DNA of 64,000 nt from UBA2589 sp965223235. Its GTDB lineage: Bacteria > Gemmatimonadota > Gemmatimonadetes > Longimicrobiales > Gaopeijiaceae. The notes below the pieces were generated by a model. The model searched no databases, was not told the origin of the DNA, and saw only the letters and a program-made list of their open reading frames with translations. Where the stretch lies: assembly GCA_965223235.1 (NCBI GenBank), contig CBDCVV010000017.1, forward strand, positions 62,001-126,000, read 5' to 3'. Shown one piece after another: positions 32,014 to 42,542 of the stretch. Within the stretch, counting starts at the first letter, position 1. Every line of letters begins with the position of its first letter. A program made the position numbers and the translations under genes.

Positions 32014-34844
32014 CTCTTAGCGTCGAACCAGCTACGGCCCACTCCCCACTCGGCAACCACGGGTACGGATAGCTCGAGGGTGCCCTCCATCTTGGCGACA
32101 ACTACCTCCCGCACGCTGTCGACATCGCGTTCGGGAACCTCGAGGAGCAGTTCGTCGTGAACCTGGAGCAAAACGACGGCTTCGGTATCGAGCTCGTCCA
32201 AGCCTTTCTGGACGTCGAGCATCGCCTTCTTCATCATGTCTGCGGCCGTGCCCTGAATCGGGGTGTTCTGGGCGACGCGCTCACCGAACTGCCGCACGTT
32301 CCAGTTGCCAGACTTCAATTCCGGGACGAATCGACGTCTTCCCATGAGGGTCTCCACGAATCCTTTCTCCTTGGCCATTGAGACCTGATCGTCCAGAAAT
32401 TGGCGGACACCTTGGAATCGCTCGAAGTAGGTTTCGATAAAGACCTTGGCCTCGTCACGACTGATCCCCAGCTGCCGCGCTAGGCTAAAGGGGCCCTGGC
32501 CGTACAAGGTCGCAAAGTTGACGGTCTTGGCCTGGGCTCTCTGTGTCGAAAGAACGTCTTCCACGGCGACGTCAAAGATCACCGCGGCGGTCTGACGATG
32601 TACATCAATGCCTTCGCGAAAGGCCGTAACGAAGGCGTCATCCTCAGAGAAGTGAGCGAGGATGCGGAGTTCGATCTGCGAATAATCGACGCCGAGTAGC
32701 ACGCAACCTGAGCGAGCCACGAATCCTTTCCGAATCTCCCTACCCAGCGTGGTCCGAATCGGGATGTTCTGAAGGTTCGGGTCACTCGAGGAAAGGCGAC
32801 CCGTAGCCGCTACCGCTTGGTTGAAGCTGGTGTGAATTCGATCACTTCGCGGGTTCACGAGCTGTGGCAGAGCGTCGAGGTAGGTCGAACGAAGCTTTTC
32901 GAGCTCTCGGTATTCCATCATGCGACGGGGCACCTCGTGCCCCATGGCCGCGAGCTCCTCCAAGACGGACGCATCCGTCGATGGACCCGTCTTCGTCCGC
33001 TTCAGTACCGGCAGCTCGAGCTTCTCGAAGAGCACTTGCCGGAGCTGCGTGGTCGAGTTGAGGTTGAAGTCCCCTCCAGCCAAGGCGAAGATCTCGTCTT
33101 GGATCAAGTCGAGCTCCCCTTTCACTCGAGCCCTCATCGACTTGAAGAAGGCCATGTCGATCGCGACCCCTGCCCGCTCCATGCGGATGAGCACGGGCAC
33201 CAACGGCATCTCGAGAGTCTCGAATAGTTCGATGAGACTGAGCTCTTCCAGTCTTTCCCGGAGGTGCTCCGCAAGCTGGAGCACCATATCGGTGTGGCCG
33301 CAAAGCCACCCGGCACTGTCCTCAACCGATGTCTCCTCGAGTGAAACGCGCGCTCGACCCGTGCCCACGACATCGGCACGGTCGAGCGCACGAACACCGA
33401 AGACGTCCATTGCGAGCGCCTTCAACTCGTGGCCTCGCCGGCCCGGATCAAGGACGTAGCTCGCGACCATGGTGTCGAATACGAGTCCGCTCAGCTCAAC
33501 GCCGTGACACGAAAGAATCAGCGCACTTCGCTTGAGGTCGTGTCCAAACTTTTCGACACTCGAATCTTCGAGCACCGCTCGAAGGGGCGCCATCTCGGGG
33601 GCGGTCAAGGAGGGGAGATTCTCCACGGTACCCGAACTCTCGCCTTCGAGCGTCAACTCGAACGGCGCCTGATGCCCGAAGGGGAGATAGAACGAATCTC
33701 CCGCACCGATAGACAAGGCGAGCCCGGTTAGCCCTCCGAGGAGGGGGTGGTCCCTCTGCGTTTCCGCGACCACGGCGACCCGACCGGCCTTCCGAATCGC
33801 AGCTGCGACCCCTGTCGCGCCACCGGCCGAATCGACCACGGTGAATGATGACTCGGAGTCCAGAGGCTCTCCTTCACCCTTCCCCAGAGCACCACCCTCG
33901 GCCTCGGAGACAGCCAGAGAGAAGTGGTCGGCCAGCCTGCGGAACTCCAGTTCGATGAAGATGTCTCGAAGTGCCGCACTATCGGGCTCTTGAACCTTGA
34001 GTGTCTCGAGGTCCAGCTCGATATCGAGGTCCGTCATGATTGTGACAAGGCGCTTTGAGAGCCGCACGTCGTCGGCGTTCTCCCGGATCGATTTGGATGC
34101 GCGAGGTGGCTTCAAGTTGTCCGCGTGCTCGATCAACGACTCGATGTCCGAGTACGCGGCCAGGAGTGTTACCGCCGTCTTCGGGCCAATCCCAGGAGCG
34201 CCCGGGACGTTATCGGACGAATCCCCGACGAGAGCCAAGTAGTCCGCTACCTGGCTTGGCGGGATGCCGAACTTGTCGGTCGCGTTCTCGAGGGTCACCC
34301 ACTCCGCTGCGACACCGGTAGATCCCCCCCGGCCAGGGTTCAAGAGGTGCACGCCGGGTCCCACGAGCTGGTAGAAGTCCTTGTCCCCTGAGACGATGAC
34401 TGCGTCGATCCCAGCTTCACCGGCCTTCCGAGCCAACGTCCCGATTACGTCATCCGCTTCGTATCCGTCCAGCTCGACCACCGGGTCGTTGAAGCCGTCG
34501 ACGATCGCACGAACGCGATCGAGGCTCTGGTAAAGATCGTCCGGCATCTTTTCGCGGGTCGCCTTGTATGCCGGGTAGATCTCGTCACGGAAGGAATCGC
34601 CAGCATCGAAGACGATCGCCAGGTAGTCCGGCTCGAACTCTTCCCGGATATCCATCAGAAAGCGTGTAAAGCCGAAGGGCGCAGAGGTGTTCTCTCCCGC
34701 GGAGTTGGTTAACGGCCTCCGGATGAACGCGAAGTACGACCGGTAGATGAGCGCGTAGGCGTCGACGAGAAAGATGCGAGGGCGAGTCTTGGGCGGAATC
34801 TGCAAGAGCGAGTAGTGGCTGGGGAGTTGGACGGGGAACAACAA
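32010..34844 (-). CDS. polA: DNA polymerase I with inactive 3'-5' exonuclease domain
   Basis: 944 residues with three domains. 5'-nuclease (about 20-310): IFLVDAYALIYRSYFAF, FDAGDSFRDEIYPAYKATR, GDKDFYQLV, GDSSDNVPGAPGIGPKTA. Exonuclease-like domain (about 330-525): Exo I, normally DTE, reads VAE (Glu361 only); Exo II, normally NLKYD, reads DLKRS (436-440); Exo III has His in place of the catalytic Asp (GHTD). So proofreading should be absent. Polymerase domain (about 560-944): motif A VDYSQIELRILAHFS, motif B RAQAKTVNFATLYGQG, motif C LLQVHDELLLEVPE, all intact. The start is uncertain: TTG 34844 lies next to the csp terminator hairpin; TTG 34805 is an alternative. No ATG is available ahead of the first conserved strand. 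Confidence 0.96.
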   Translation of the reverse strand: MLFPVQLPSHYSLLQIPPKTRPRIFLVDAYALIYRSYFAFIRRPLTNSAGENTSAPFGFTRFLMDIREEFEPDYLAIVFDAGDSFRDEIYPAYKATREKMPDDLYQSLDRVRAIVDGFNDPVVELDGYEADDVIGTLARKAGEAGIDAVIVSGDKDFYQLVGPGVHLLNPGRGGSTGVAAEWVTLENATDKFGIPPSQVADYLALVGDSSDNVPGAPGIGPKTAVTLLAAYSDIESLIEHADNLKPPRASKSIRENADDVRLSKRLVTIMTDLDIELDLETLKVQEPDSAALRDIFIELEFRRLADHFSLAVSEAEGGALGKGEGEPLDSESSFTVVDSAGGATGVAAAIRKAGRVAVVAETQRDHPLLGGLTGLALSIGAGDSFYLPFGHQAPFELTLEGESSGTVENLPSLTAPEMAPLRAVLEDSSVEKFGHDLKRSALILSCHGVELSGLVFDTMVASYVLDPGRRGHELKALAMDVFGVRALDRADVVGTGRARVSLEETSVEDSAGWLCGHTDMVLQLAEHLRERLEELSLIELFETLEMPLVPVLIRMERAGVAIDMAFFKSMRARVKGELDLIQDEIFALAGGDFNLNSTTQLRQVLFEKLELPVLKRTKTGPSTDASVLEELAAMGHEVPRRMMEYRELEKLRSTYLDALPQLVNPRSDRIHTSFNQAVAATGRLSSSDPNLQNIPIRTTLGREIRKGFVARSGCVLLGVDYSQIELRILAHFSEDDAFVTAFREGIDVHRQTAAVIFDVAVEDVLSTQRAQAKTVNFATLYGQGPFSLARQLGISRDEAKVFIETYFERFQGVRQFLDDQVSMAKEKGFVETLMGRRRFVPELKSGNWNVRQFGERVAQNTPIQGTAADMMKKAMLDVQKGLDELDTEAVVLLQVHDELLLEVPERDVDSVREVVVAKMEGTLELSVPVVAEWGVGRSWFDAKS

Positions 34845-34874
34845 GGGGCCCCGCGACGCAGGTCGCGGAGCCCC
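34831..34874 (-). terminator. Intrinsic terminator after the cold shock gene
   Basis: On the minus strand a stem of GGGGC and CCGCGAC paired arms (34845-34857 with 34862-34874, one mismatch, loop GCAG) is followed by TTGTTGTT. It lies 24 bp beyond the csp stop. The hairpin abuts the first possible polA codon, so polA is transcribed by read-through or from another promoter. Confidence 0.75.
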
Positions 34875-34897
34875 AAGGGACCATGACCGAAAAGGAT

Positions 34898-35095
34898 CTA
34901 GGCCTTCACGACATTCGCCGCGTAAAGCCCCTTATCGGTGTCGCGGATCTCGAATTCGACTTCCTCGCCCTCAGACAGAGTTCGGAAGCCTTCGGCCTCG
35001 ATCGCGGAGAAGTGCACGAAGACGTCGTCGCCCTCGGGCCTCTCGATGAAACCATAACCCTTCGAGTCGTTGAACCACTTTACGGTCCCCTTCAT
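34898..35095 (-). CDS. Cold shock domain protein (CspA family)
   Basis: 65-residue single cold-shock domain that binds single-stranded RNA/DNA and melts RNA structure. RNP1 is KGYGFIE (about 14-20) and RNP2 VFVHFS (about 27-32). The ATG at 35095 is preceded by GGCGGAGGTACGGTA, a good ribosome-binding site; upstream in-frame codons to 35152 lack homology. The protein ends in the usual GLYAANVVKA. A strong intrinsic terminator follows at 34831-34874, consistent with an abundant monocistronic message. There is no sign of how it is regulated beyond this. Confidence 0.95.
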   Translation of the reverse strand: MKGTVKWFNDSKGYGFIERPEGDDVFVHFSAIEAEGFRTLSEGEEVEFEIRDTDKGLYAANVVKA

Positions 35096-35186
35096 TACCG
35101 TACCTCCGCCTACCGGGTCAGCTTTGGTCCCGAGCCGGGACATACCATCCATCTTGCGACCCCGCCCCGCTTGTTCGCAAGCGCCG

Positions 35187-37502
35187 CTACTGGTCCTGAC
35201 CGTAGATTGCGCGATACAAGCCTAGATTGCGTCGCACACTCTTTACGTACCCTCTCGTCTCGGTGAACGGGATCCGCTCGGTAAAGCGTAATGGGTCACC
35301 GGCTTCCGGGTATCGCCTCCACCGGGTGGCTCGGGTCGGACCCGCGTTGTAGGCCGAGAGGACGATCGGCAGATCCCCATCGTAACGCCGACTCATGTCT
35401 ACGAAGAACGCCGCACCGAGGTGAAGATTTACCTCCGGTGTCGTGAGTGACGACCCCGTGAATTCGTCAGGACCATGTCGTCTCGCCAGCTCCGCTCCCG
35501 TAGGCGGCATCACTTGCATGAGCCCGATCGCTCCGGCGTGACTGACGATGTCGGCCTCGAAAGCCGACTCTTGTCGGATAATAGCCGCCATCATGAACGG
35601 ATCGATCCCCCACTCCGCAGCCTCTCGGCGCACCAACTCTCGATAGGGGAAGGGGTAGGTAACGCCCAGGATCTGCTGGTCCCACGACCCCTCGTCTCGA
35701 AGGAGCGCCCAGCCAAGGTTGATCCCGGCCATGGTCCGGCCCCTCTCGATTAACGCCTCCGCCAATCGGAGCCGAGGGCCGCGCTGCGTACCGCCCCGCC
35801 TCTCGAGTCTCTCGATCTCGGCGTCTGCGCCGCGTTCCAACCCAGCCTCATCAAGGAGATCGAGCCGACGAAGGCCTTCCGAGAGCCACCCCGGCTCGAC
35901 CGACGCCTCGCCTTCGGCCATATCCACCGCGAAGGGAACACCTAACAAGTCGGCCGCCATCACCGCGTAGTACTCGACAGGCTGTGAAAGGACGCGTTCG
36001 AGATGAGCCCGACCGGCGACCGAATCGCCCAGCTCCAAACGGAGGCGCCCCGCCCAGTAGCCCGCTTCCTGCCACCGTCGTCCCGACGGGAAGTCCTCGA
36101 GGTAGGCCTCGTACACGGACGCCGCACCGGACAGGTCATTCCGCCGAAGCAGGATCTGCCCCGAACGCATGCGTCCTTGCCCCGCTCGGGTGTGGGTGGG
36201 CGCGTGCTCCGAGATCGCTGCATACCCATCGAGAGCGGCCTGTACTGAGCCGTTCCCTTCCGCGGTCGTCGCACGCGACCAGGCAACGGAGATCGCCTGC
36301 TCGCTCGAAGGATGCTCTTCGAGCAGCCATCTTCGAAGCGTCGAAACGTCGCCAGTTCTACCTTGGCGTCGACGCATCTGGGTCCAGACTTCTAGGTTCC
36401 GAGCAGCGATCCTCCCATCCGGAACACTGTCCCGGACGGCACGGAACTCCTCGAGCGCCTCTTCTTGTCGAGATGCCACCGTCGACATGATCCGGGCCCG
36501 CTCCACCCGGCTTGCCATCGGGAAGGGTACCCCCGCCGAATCGGCCTGCAGCCAGGCGCGATCATATGCGATCAGGGCTCGTCTACCGTCTCCCGCCCGG
36601 TCAAGTGTCTGAGCGAATCGAAGCGTCGTTTCGTAGTCGAAGCGCCCGAGATCGACCAATGCCGCGGCTGCCCGAGTCCGGGCCGTGCCCGACACCCGAT
36701 CCACCTCCTCTTCGAGCATCGCTCGACCGGACACGGTGTCTCCGAGAGCAATGCTCAACCGTGCCATCTCGACGGCGGCGACTGAAGCGAGGCGATCACC
36801 CATCGAGTTCGTCAATCCGGCAAATACCGTCAGCGCCGCAACCGAGTCCCCCGCTTGAATGAGCACGTCTGCTTCGGCTCGCCACACGTCAGCGGCCGCG
36901 TGTGGCTCCACCACGTGCCGAAGTAGGGCACGGACCGCCTCTACGTCGCCACGCTGCACCTCTTCTCGGATGAGTTCCACACCGGTCCAGCTTCTTAGCG
37001 ATGGGGCCCCGTGTAGTTCGGAGAGAATTCCGAGTGCACCGGTTCGGTCGTCCGCTCGCCAAAGAGCGCGGGCCAGTCTGGCGCGGGCGGGTAGCAGTGA
37101 TTCGCCTGAGCCACCATTCACGTAAAGAGAATAGGCCTCGGCGGCCTCGTCCCAACGCTCCGCCTCTTCCAGCGCCTGTCCTGTGAGATACGCCACCGAC
37201 GCTCGACGGGGTTGCGCTACCTCGAGGTCTTCCAGGAGCTCGAGTGCGCCCGACCAATTCCCCCACCCTGCCTCAGCCTCTGCAAGCGCGACGACCTCGT
37301 CGGCTCCACCGTTCGCGAATCCCTCCGCCCGCATGATCCTCGCAGCGTGCCAATACCGCCCAACGCTCAGCTCTTCTAGAGCGGAATCTGGCGACAGGTG
37401 CGAGGGCGCGACCTCTCGAGGAGTCGTCCATGCCCCATCGCTGGGGCCGTCCAGGAGAGCAAGCCCACAGACGACAACACCTACCGCGAGTGATCGGATC
37501 AT
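35187..37502 (-). CDS. Soluble lytic murein transglycosylase (Slt70-like) with TPR superhelix
   Basis: 771 residues. An N-terminal signal or anchor segment (SLAVGVVVCGLALLDG) is followed by about 570 residues of helical TPR-like repeats (for example YLTGQALEEAERWDEAAEAYSLYVNGG, ARLARALWRADDRTGALGIL, ARMRSGQ-type units), forming the ring seen in Slt70. The catalytic SLT domain is at about 630-765: Glu645 in AAIIRQESAFEAD, AIGLMQVMPPTGAELARRHG, LHLGAAFFVDMSRRY, and VLSAYNAGPTRATRW. It cleaves the MurNAc-GlcNAc bond with 1,6-anhydro formation in the periplasm during wall turnover. Longer than E. coli Slt70 (about 640), the extra length lying in the repeats. Confidence 0.94.
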   Translation of the reverse strand: MIRSLAVGVVVCGLALLDGPSDGAWTTPREVAPSHLSPDSALEELSVGRYWHAARIMRAEGFANGGADEVVALAEAEAGWGNWSGALELLEDLEVAQPRRASVAYLTGQALEEAERWDEAAEAYSLYVNGGSGESLLPARARLARALWRADDRTGALGILSELHGAPSLRSWTGVELIREEVQRGDVEAVRALLRHVVEPHAAADVWRAEADVLIQAGDSVAALTVFAGLTNSMGDRLASVAAVEMARLSIALGDTVSGRAMLEEEVDRVSGTARTRAAAALVDLGRFDYETTLRFAQTLDRAGDGRRALIAYDRAWLQADSAGVPFPMASRVERARIMSTVASRQEEALEEFRAVRDSVPDGRIAARNLEVWTQMRRRQGRTGDVSTLRRWLLEEHPSSEQAISVAWSRATTAEGNGSVQAALDGYAAISEHAPTHTRAGQGRMRSGQILLRRNDLSGAASVYEAYLEDFPSGRRWQEAGYWAGRLRLELGDSVAGRAHLERVLSQPVEYYAVMAADLLGVPFAVDMAEGEASVEPGWLSEGLRRLDLLDEAGLERGADAEIERLERRGGTQRGPRLRLAEALIERGRTMAGINLGWALLRDEGSWDQQILGVTYPFPYRELVRREAAEWGIDPFMMAAIIRQESAFEADIVSHAGAIGLMQVMPPTGAELARRHGPDEFTGSSLTTPEVNLHLGAAFFVDMSRRYDGDLPIVLSAYNAGPTRATRWRRYPEAGDPLRFTERIPFTETRGYVKSVRRNLGLYRAIYGQDQ

Positions 37503-37582
37503 GCTTGGTCGGGTCGGAGATCAGTTGGACGGCATCCGTCCGTAACCCAGGATACGTTCGGACGTCTTGGGTTCGCCACGAC

Positions 37583-37622
37583 AAAAAAAAGGGGGTCACC
37601 CAGTTGGGCGACCCCCTTCTTT
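37583..37622. terminator. Bidirectional-looking intrinsic terminator after the ExbB-like gene
   Basis: Stem GGGGGTC (37591-37597) with GACCCCC (37610-37616), continued by CCC/GGG after one mismatch, loop AGTT. On the minus strand it is followed by eight T (37590-37583), a classic intrinsic terminator for the ExbB-like gene ending at 37646. In the plus direction the following TTCTTTAT is a weaker T-rich run. Confidence 0.88.
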
Positions 37623-37645
37623 ATCCTTCTACGAACCCGGGCTAG

Positions 37646-38335
37646 CTAGCTCCGGCCCGTCTCAATCGCGTGGAGCGTGTCGACCATCTTCTGGGCAGAC
37701 TCCTCCATGTCGATGACGAGGCTATCGATGCGGGCAACGAAGTAGTTGTGCCCAACCGACACCGGAATGGCGATGACCAACCCAGCCGCGGTCGTCAGTA
37801 GCGCGACCTTAATACCACCGGCCACGAGTGTCGCCTCGACCTCACCAGCCTGCTCGATCGACTGGAAGGCGAGGATCATTCCGATGACCGTGCCCAAGAA
37901 GCCGAGGAGCGGCGCAATGTTGGTGAGCGTCGCCAAGATGACCAAGCCCTTCTCGAGCTTGCTCATCTCGATGAGACCCTGGTTCTCGATCGCTTTCATG
38001 ACGCGATCGGTCCCTTCTTCGTGCCTCTCGAGGCCCGCGTACAGGATGTTCGCCGCAGGCGAGTCCGTGTCACGTGTCAGCTCGAGCGCGTCTCGGATTC
38101 GACGTTGCGTGAGCAGCTCGTCGACCTCCTTGAGGATGCGCTTGGTCTTGGCCGACTTCGCTGTGAGAGAGATGAACTTGATGATGATGACGATCACCCC
38201 AAGAACAAGACAGAAAAGCAGGGGGTACCGCATGAAGCCCATGCCTTCCCAGTTCGTCGAGATCTGCTCCTGCCATGTCAAATCAGGGCTGTCCATGCCC
38301 GGGACCTGGAGCAGGGCGGCGTACAGTTGGACCAA
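37646..38335 (-). CDS. MotA/TolQ/ExbB-type proton channel protein
   Basis: 229 residues from the TTG at 38335, preceded by GGAGG with a 5-bp gap; an in-frame TTG at 38389 would add 18 residues without support. Three membrane helices: MRYPLLFCLVLGVIVIIIKF, LVILATLTNIAPLLGFLGTVIGMILAF and VALLTTAAGLVIAIPVSVGHNYFVA, the standard ExbB/TolQ pattern, with the conserved LGFLGTVIGM and TTAAGLVIAIP stretches. The family conducts protons to energise outer-membrane import (ExbB), envelope integrity (TolQ) or gliding motors. No ExbD/TolR partner follows; instead an intrinsic terminator closes the message 24 bp later. It is therefore an orphan locus, and the partner must be elsewhere. Confidence 0.92.
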   Translation of the reverse strand: MVQLYAALLQVPGMDSPDLTWQEQISTNWEGMGFMRYPLLFCLVLGVIVIIIKFISLTAKSAKTKRILKEVDELLTQRRIRDALELTRDTDSPAANILYAGLERHEEGTDRVMKAIENQGLIEMSKLEKGLVILATLTNIAPLLGFLGTVIGMILAFQSIEQAGEVEATLVAGGIKVALLTTAAGLVIAIPVSVGHNYFVARIDSLVIDMEESAQKMVDTLHAIETGRS

Positions 38336-38448
38336 CGGAACCTCCAGCCGATAGTTCTTCGCTTTTCGTGACAGAGCCCCCCCGCACAACGAAGTGCAGA
38401 AGGGCGGGTCTCAAGAGGCTCGCAACATGGTAGGGGGCCTAAAGGGTG

Positions 38449-39449
38449 TCAAGCCCTCGTTTCCACGTTGTCGAGCGGGTGGTGGCAAGTCACAAATCCA
38501 CCTTCTGTCGACCCCTCTGTGGTGGGTACTACGCTGCTACAAGAGATGTCTTTCAGCTCGTGATGGCACCGAGGGTGGAACGGACAGCCGGCAGGTGGAT
38601 CCATGGGGCTAGGCACGTCCCCACGAAGGATGATTCGAGAACGTTCCTCTCGTCGCCTGGGGTCGGGTCGTGGAACCGCCGACAGGAGAGCTTGGGTGTA
38701 GGGGTGCCTCGGCGTCGAGTACAGCACCTCGGCCGAAGTCGTCTCCACAATCCGACCGAGGTACATAACCGCAACCCGGTCACAAAAGTGCTCGACGACC
38801 GAGAGATCGTGGGCAATGAACAGGTAGGTGAGGTCGAGTTCCTCCTGAAGGTCCGCGAGCAGGTTGATCACCTGCGCCTGGACAGAGACATCCAAGGCGC
38901 TGACCGGCTCGTCGAGTACCAAGAAGTCGGGCTCTACCGACAGAGCGCGAGCGATCCCGAGCCTCTGGCGCTGGCCACCACTGAACTCGTGCGGATACCT
39001 CGGAAGGTGCTCTTCCCCGAGTCCTACCAGTTCGAGGAGCTCGATTGCTCTGAGCTGCTCCTTCCCCTCTCTGAGGCCGTGCACGCGCAGGGCTTCAACC
39101 ATCATCGACTCTACGGACATCCGCGGGTTCAACGAACCGAACGGATCTTGGAAGACGATCTGGGCTCGGCGTCGTAGCTCTCTCAGCCCGGAGCGATCGA
39201 GTGCACCCACGTTGGCGCCATCGAAGAGAACCTCACCACCCGTCGGCTCCACCAACCTCAAGAGAGCACGGCCGGTCGTCGACTTGCCGCACCCGGACTC
39301 GCCAACCAGGCCTAGGGTCTCTCCCCGATGCACCGCAAAGCTCACCCCATCGACCGCCCGCACATGCCCGGAGACACGTCCAAACAACCCTTCCCGAACT
39401 GGAAAGTGCACGCGGAGGTCGCGTACGGAGACGAGTGGCTTGCCGTCGC

Positions 39450-39453
<4 letters not shown>
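38449..39453 (-). CDS. Peptide ABC transporter ATP-binding protein, OppF/DppF type
   Basis: 334 residues from ATG 39453, which overlaps the OppD-type stop as ATGA; an ATG six codons upstream is possible. Nucleotide-binding domain: VRDLRVHFPVREGLFGRVSGHVRAV, Walker A GLVGESGCGKSTTGRAL, Q-loop IVFQDPFGSLNPRM, signature FSGGQRQRLGIARAL, Walker B LVLDEPVSALDVSVQAQ, then HDLSVVEHFCDRVAVMYLG. The C-terminal oligo/HPY part has PPAGCPFHPRC. It is the last gene of a five-gene peptide or opine importer cassette. Energises uptake of short peptides captured by the lipoprotein at 42543-44264. Confidence 0.95.
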
Positions 39454-40420
<967 letters not shown>

Positions 40421-40424
<4 letters not shown>

Positions 40425-41533
40425 GTGCGCACACGCGGGTCCAAGGCGTCACGGAGGCCATCGCCGACGAGATTGAAGGCGAGGACCGTGAAGACGATCG
40501 CCAGCCCTGGAAAGGTCGCCAACCACCACGCGTCCAATAGGTGATTCCGGCCATCTGCTACCATCGTGCCCCATGACGGCGTCGGAGGTTGAACTCCTAG
40601 TCCGAGAAAGGAGAGTCCTGCCTCGAGAACGATCGTGTGACCAATCCCGAGGGTCGCCGCCACAATGACCGGAGCCAGAGCATTGGGAATCAAGTGCCGG
40701 AGTAGGATTCGCCACCGCGAGTAGCCGAGAGCCTGAGCAGCGAGGACGAACTCCCGCTCACGAAGCGAGAGCACCTCGCCCCGGACGATCCGTGCGGTCG
40801 ATGGCCACAGAGTCAGTCCGAGGACCGCAATCACGAGGAAAAGGGAGGGCTCGAAGATCGCGATGATCGTGATGAGGAGGATGAGCCGCGGGAAGGATAT
40901 GACCATGTCGACGAAGCGCATGATGAGCCCGTCGACCCAGCCTCCGAAGTACCCTGCTATCGCCCCGAGGAGCGTTCCGATCGACACGCTGATCCCCACA
41001 GCTACGAAGCCGATCGTAAGCGAGATTCTCGCCCCATACAGGAGCCGGGACAGAACGTCTCGGGCATACTGATCGGTTCCGAGCAAGAAGGTCCCGGACG
41101 AGCCGACGAGTCGTTCGCTCACGATGTCGTACTGCTCGACCGGATCGTGCGGAGCGATGAGGGGCGTGACCAATGCCAGCACGTAGAGCGCCGAGAGCAC
41201 GAGCAGTCCGGCTACTGCAGTCTTGTTCCTCGAAAAGGCGGCCAACGCGAGCTCGGTATGCGTGGAACCCCGGCGCTCGTCCACTCCGTGCGACGATGAG
41301 CGGAACGACCAGATCCAGCTCGACAGCATCACTCCAATCAAGGTCACGACCGCCAACTTCTCGTCCCACGCCCCAGTCGGAGCTCCCAGCACCTCCTCGG
41401 TCCTGAACGCGAGAAGGGCGAGCATTCCCACCCAGCCCAAGAGAGCCGCCGAGCCTCTTCCCCACTGTCCGCCGATGATCTGCGGAACGCCTGGGAGCAC
41501 GGCCCCAAGCCACCGGCCGCGTCCCTCAGTCAT
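40421..41533 (-). CDS. Peptide ABC transporter permease, DppC type, with extra N-terminal membrane domain
   Basis: 370 residues, about 70-80 longer than typical DppC/OppC. Residues 1-85 carry two added hydrophobic stretches (GSAALLGWVGMLALLAF and LAVVTLIGVMLSSWIWSF). The standard part begins near residue 92 with ALAAFSRNKTAVAGLLVLSALYVLALVTPLIAPHDP, then GTDQYARDVLSRLLYGARISLTIG, and the EAA coupling loop VLAAQALGYSRWRILLRHLIPNALAPVIV. Forms the membrane channel with the DppB-type protein. Its start lies 8 bp inside the 3' end of the DppB-type gene. The added domain has no recognised function; the frame and codon use give no sign of an annotation artefact. Confidence 0.93.
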
Positions 41534-42512
41534 AGCGGATTCTCGGGTCCACTACAGCGTACAGGATGTCCGCCACGAGATTGGCAGCCACGACGACGAC
41601 CGCAAAGAAAAAGCTTCCAGCCATCACGACCGGATAGTCACGAGCGAAGACCGCGTCGACGAGCGTCCGACCCATCCCGGGCCATGCGAAGATCAGCTCA
41701 ATGAATACCGTCCCGCTGAAGAGGACGGGGATATAGAGACCGATCAGCGTCACGATCGGGATGAGGGCGTTGCGAAGCGCGTGCTTGAACACCACCACGC
41801 GCTCTGGCAGCCCCTTGGCACGAGCCGTCCGAACGAAGTCCTGCCGGATGACTTCGAGCATGCTCGCTCTCATGTACCGGGCGATCCCGGCCGTCAGCAC
41901 GAGTGACAGCGAAAGGGTTGGAAGAACGAGGTGCCAGCCCCGATCCAAGACCCGACCGAGAGCCGGAAGGCTGTAGTGGTCGACGCTATACATCCCCGAG
42001 GCCGGAAAGAAGATCGGCCAACCCCATGCGTTCCGTGCGAAGAGGCTCAAGCTGAGAATGAGCATCAATGCGAGCCAAAACGACGGCATCGAGTAAAAGA
42101 ACAAGAGCACGACGCTCAGGATCGAATCCGTCGCAGAGTACTGCCGGACCGCCTGGATCGTCCCGAGCACGATCCCGAAGAGGAACGCCACGAGGAGCGC
42201 ACACACCGACAGAAGAAGCGTATTCGGCAGGACCTCACCGATCACATCGACTACCGGGCGCGAGTGAGAGAACGAATACCCGAGATCCCCGGTCGCCAGC
42301 GCCGCAACCCACTTGCCGTATCGGACCGGCAAAGGATCGTCGAGACCATAGTTCGACCGCATCTGGTCGATGACCTCACGATCAAGGCCGGGGGAGATCA
42401 TCAAGGAGGCTGGATCTCCCGGCGCGGCGTTCACCAGCAGGAAGATGACCGTCGCGATTCCGAGCACGAGAGGTACGGTTCCGGCAAGCCGGCGTAGTAC
42501 GTAGCCCGTCAT
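41526..42512 (-). CDS. Peptide ABC transporter permease, DppB type
   Basis: 328 residues, six helices. Begins MTGYVLRRLAGTVPLVLGIATVIFLLVNAAPGDPA, the usual DppB/OppB start with the PGDP turn. The EAA loop is FVRTARAKGLPERVVVFKHALRNALIPIVTLIG. Late helix VFIELIFAWPGMGRTLVDAVFARDYPVVMA is also characteristic. Positioned 30 bp downstream of the solute-binding protein gene and overlapping the DppC-type gene by 8 bp. Part of the peptide importer cassette. Confidence 0.95.
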   Translation of the reverse strand: MTGYVLRRLAGTVPLVLGIATVIFLLVNAAPGDPASLMISPGLDREVIDQMRSNYGLDDPLPVRYGKWVAALATGDLGYSFSHSRPVVDVIGEVLPNTLLLSVCALLVAFLFGIVLGTIQAVRQYSATDSILSVVLLFFYSMPSFWLALMLILSLSLFARNAWGWPIFFPASGMYSVDHYSLPALGRVLDRGWHLVLPTLSLSLVLTAGIARYMRASMLEVIRQDFVRTARAKGLPERVVVFKHALRNALIPIVTLIGLYIPVLFSGTVFIELIFAWPGMGRTLVDAVFARDYPVVMAGSFFFAVVVVAANLVADILYAVVDPRIRYD

Positions 42513-42542
42513 ATGGTCAGCCTCGACGACGCCGGCGGTCGC

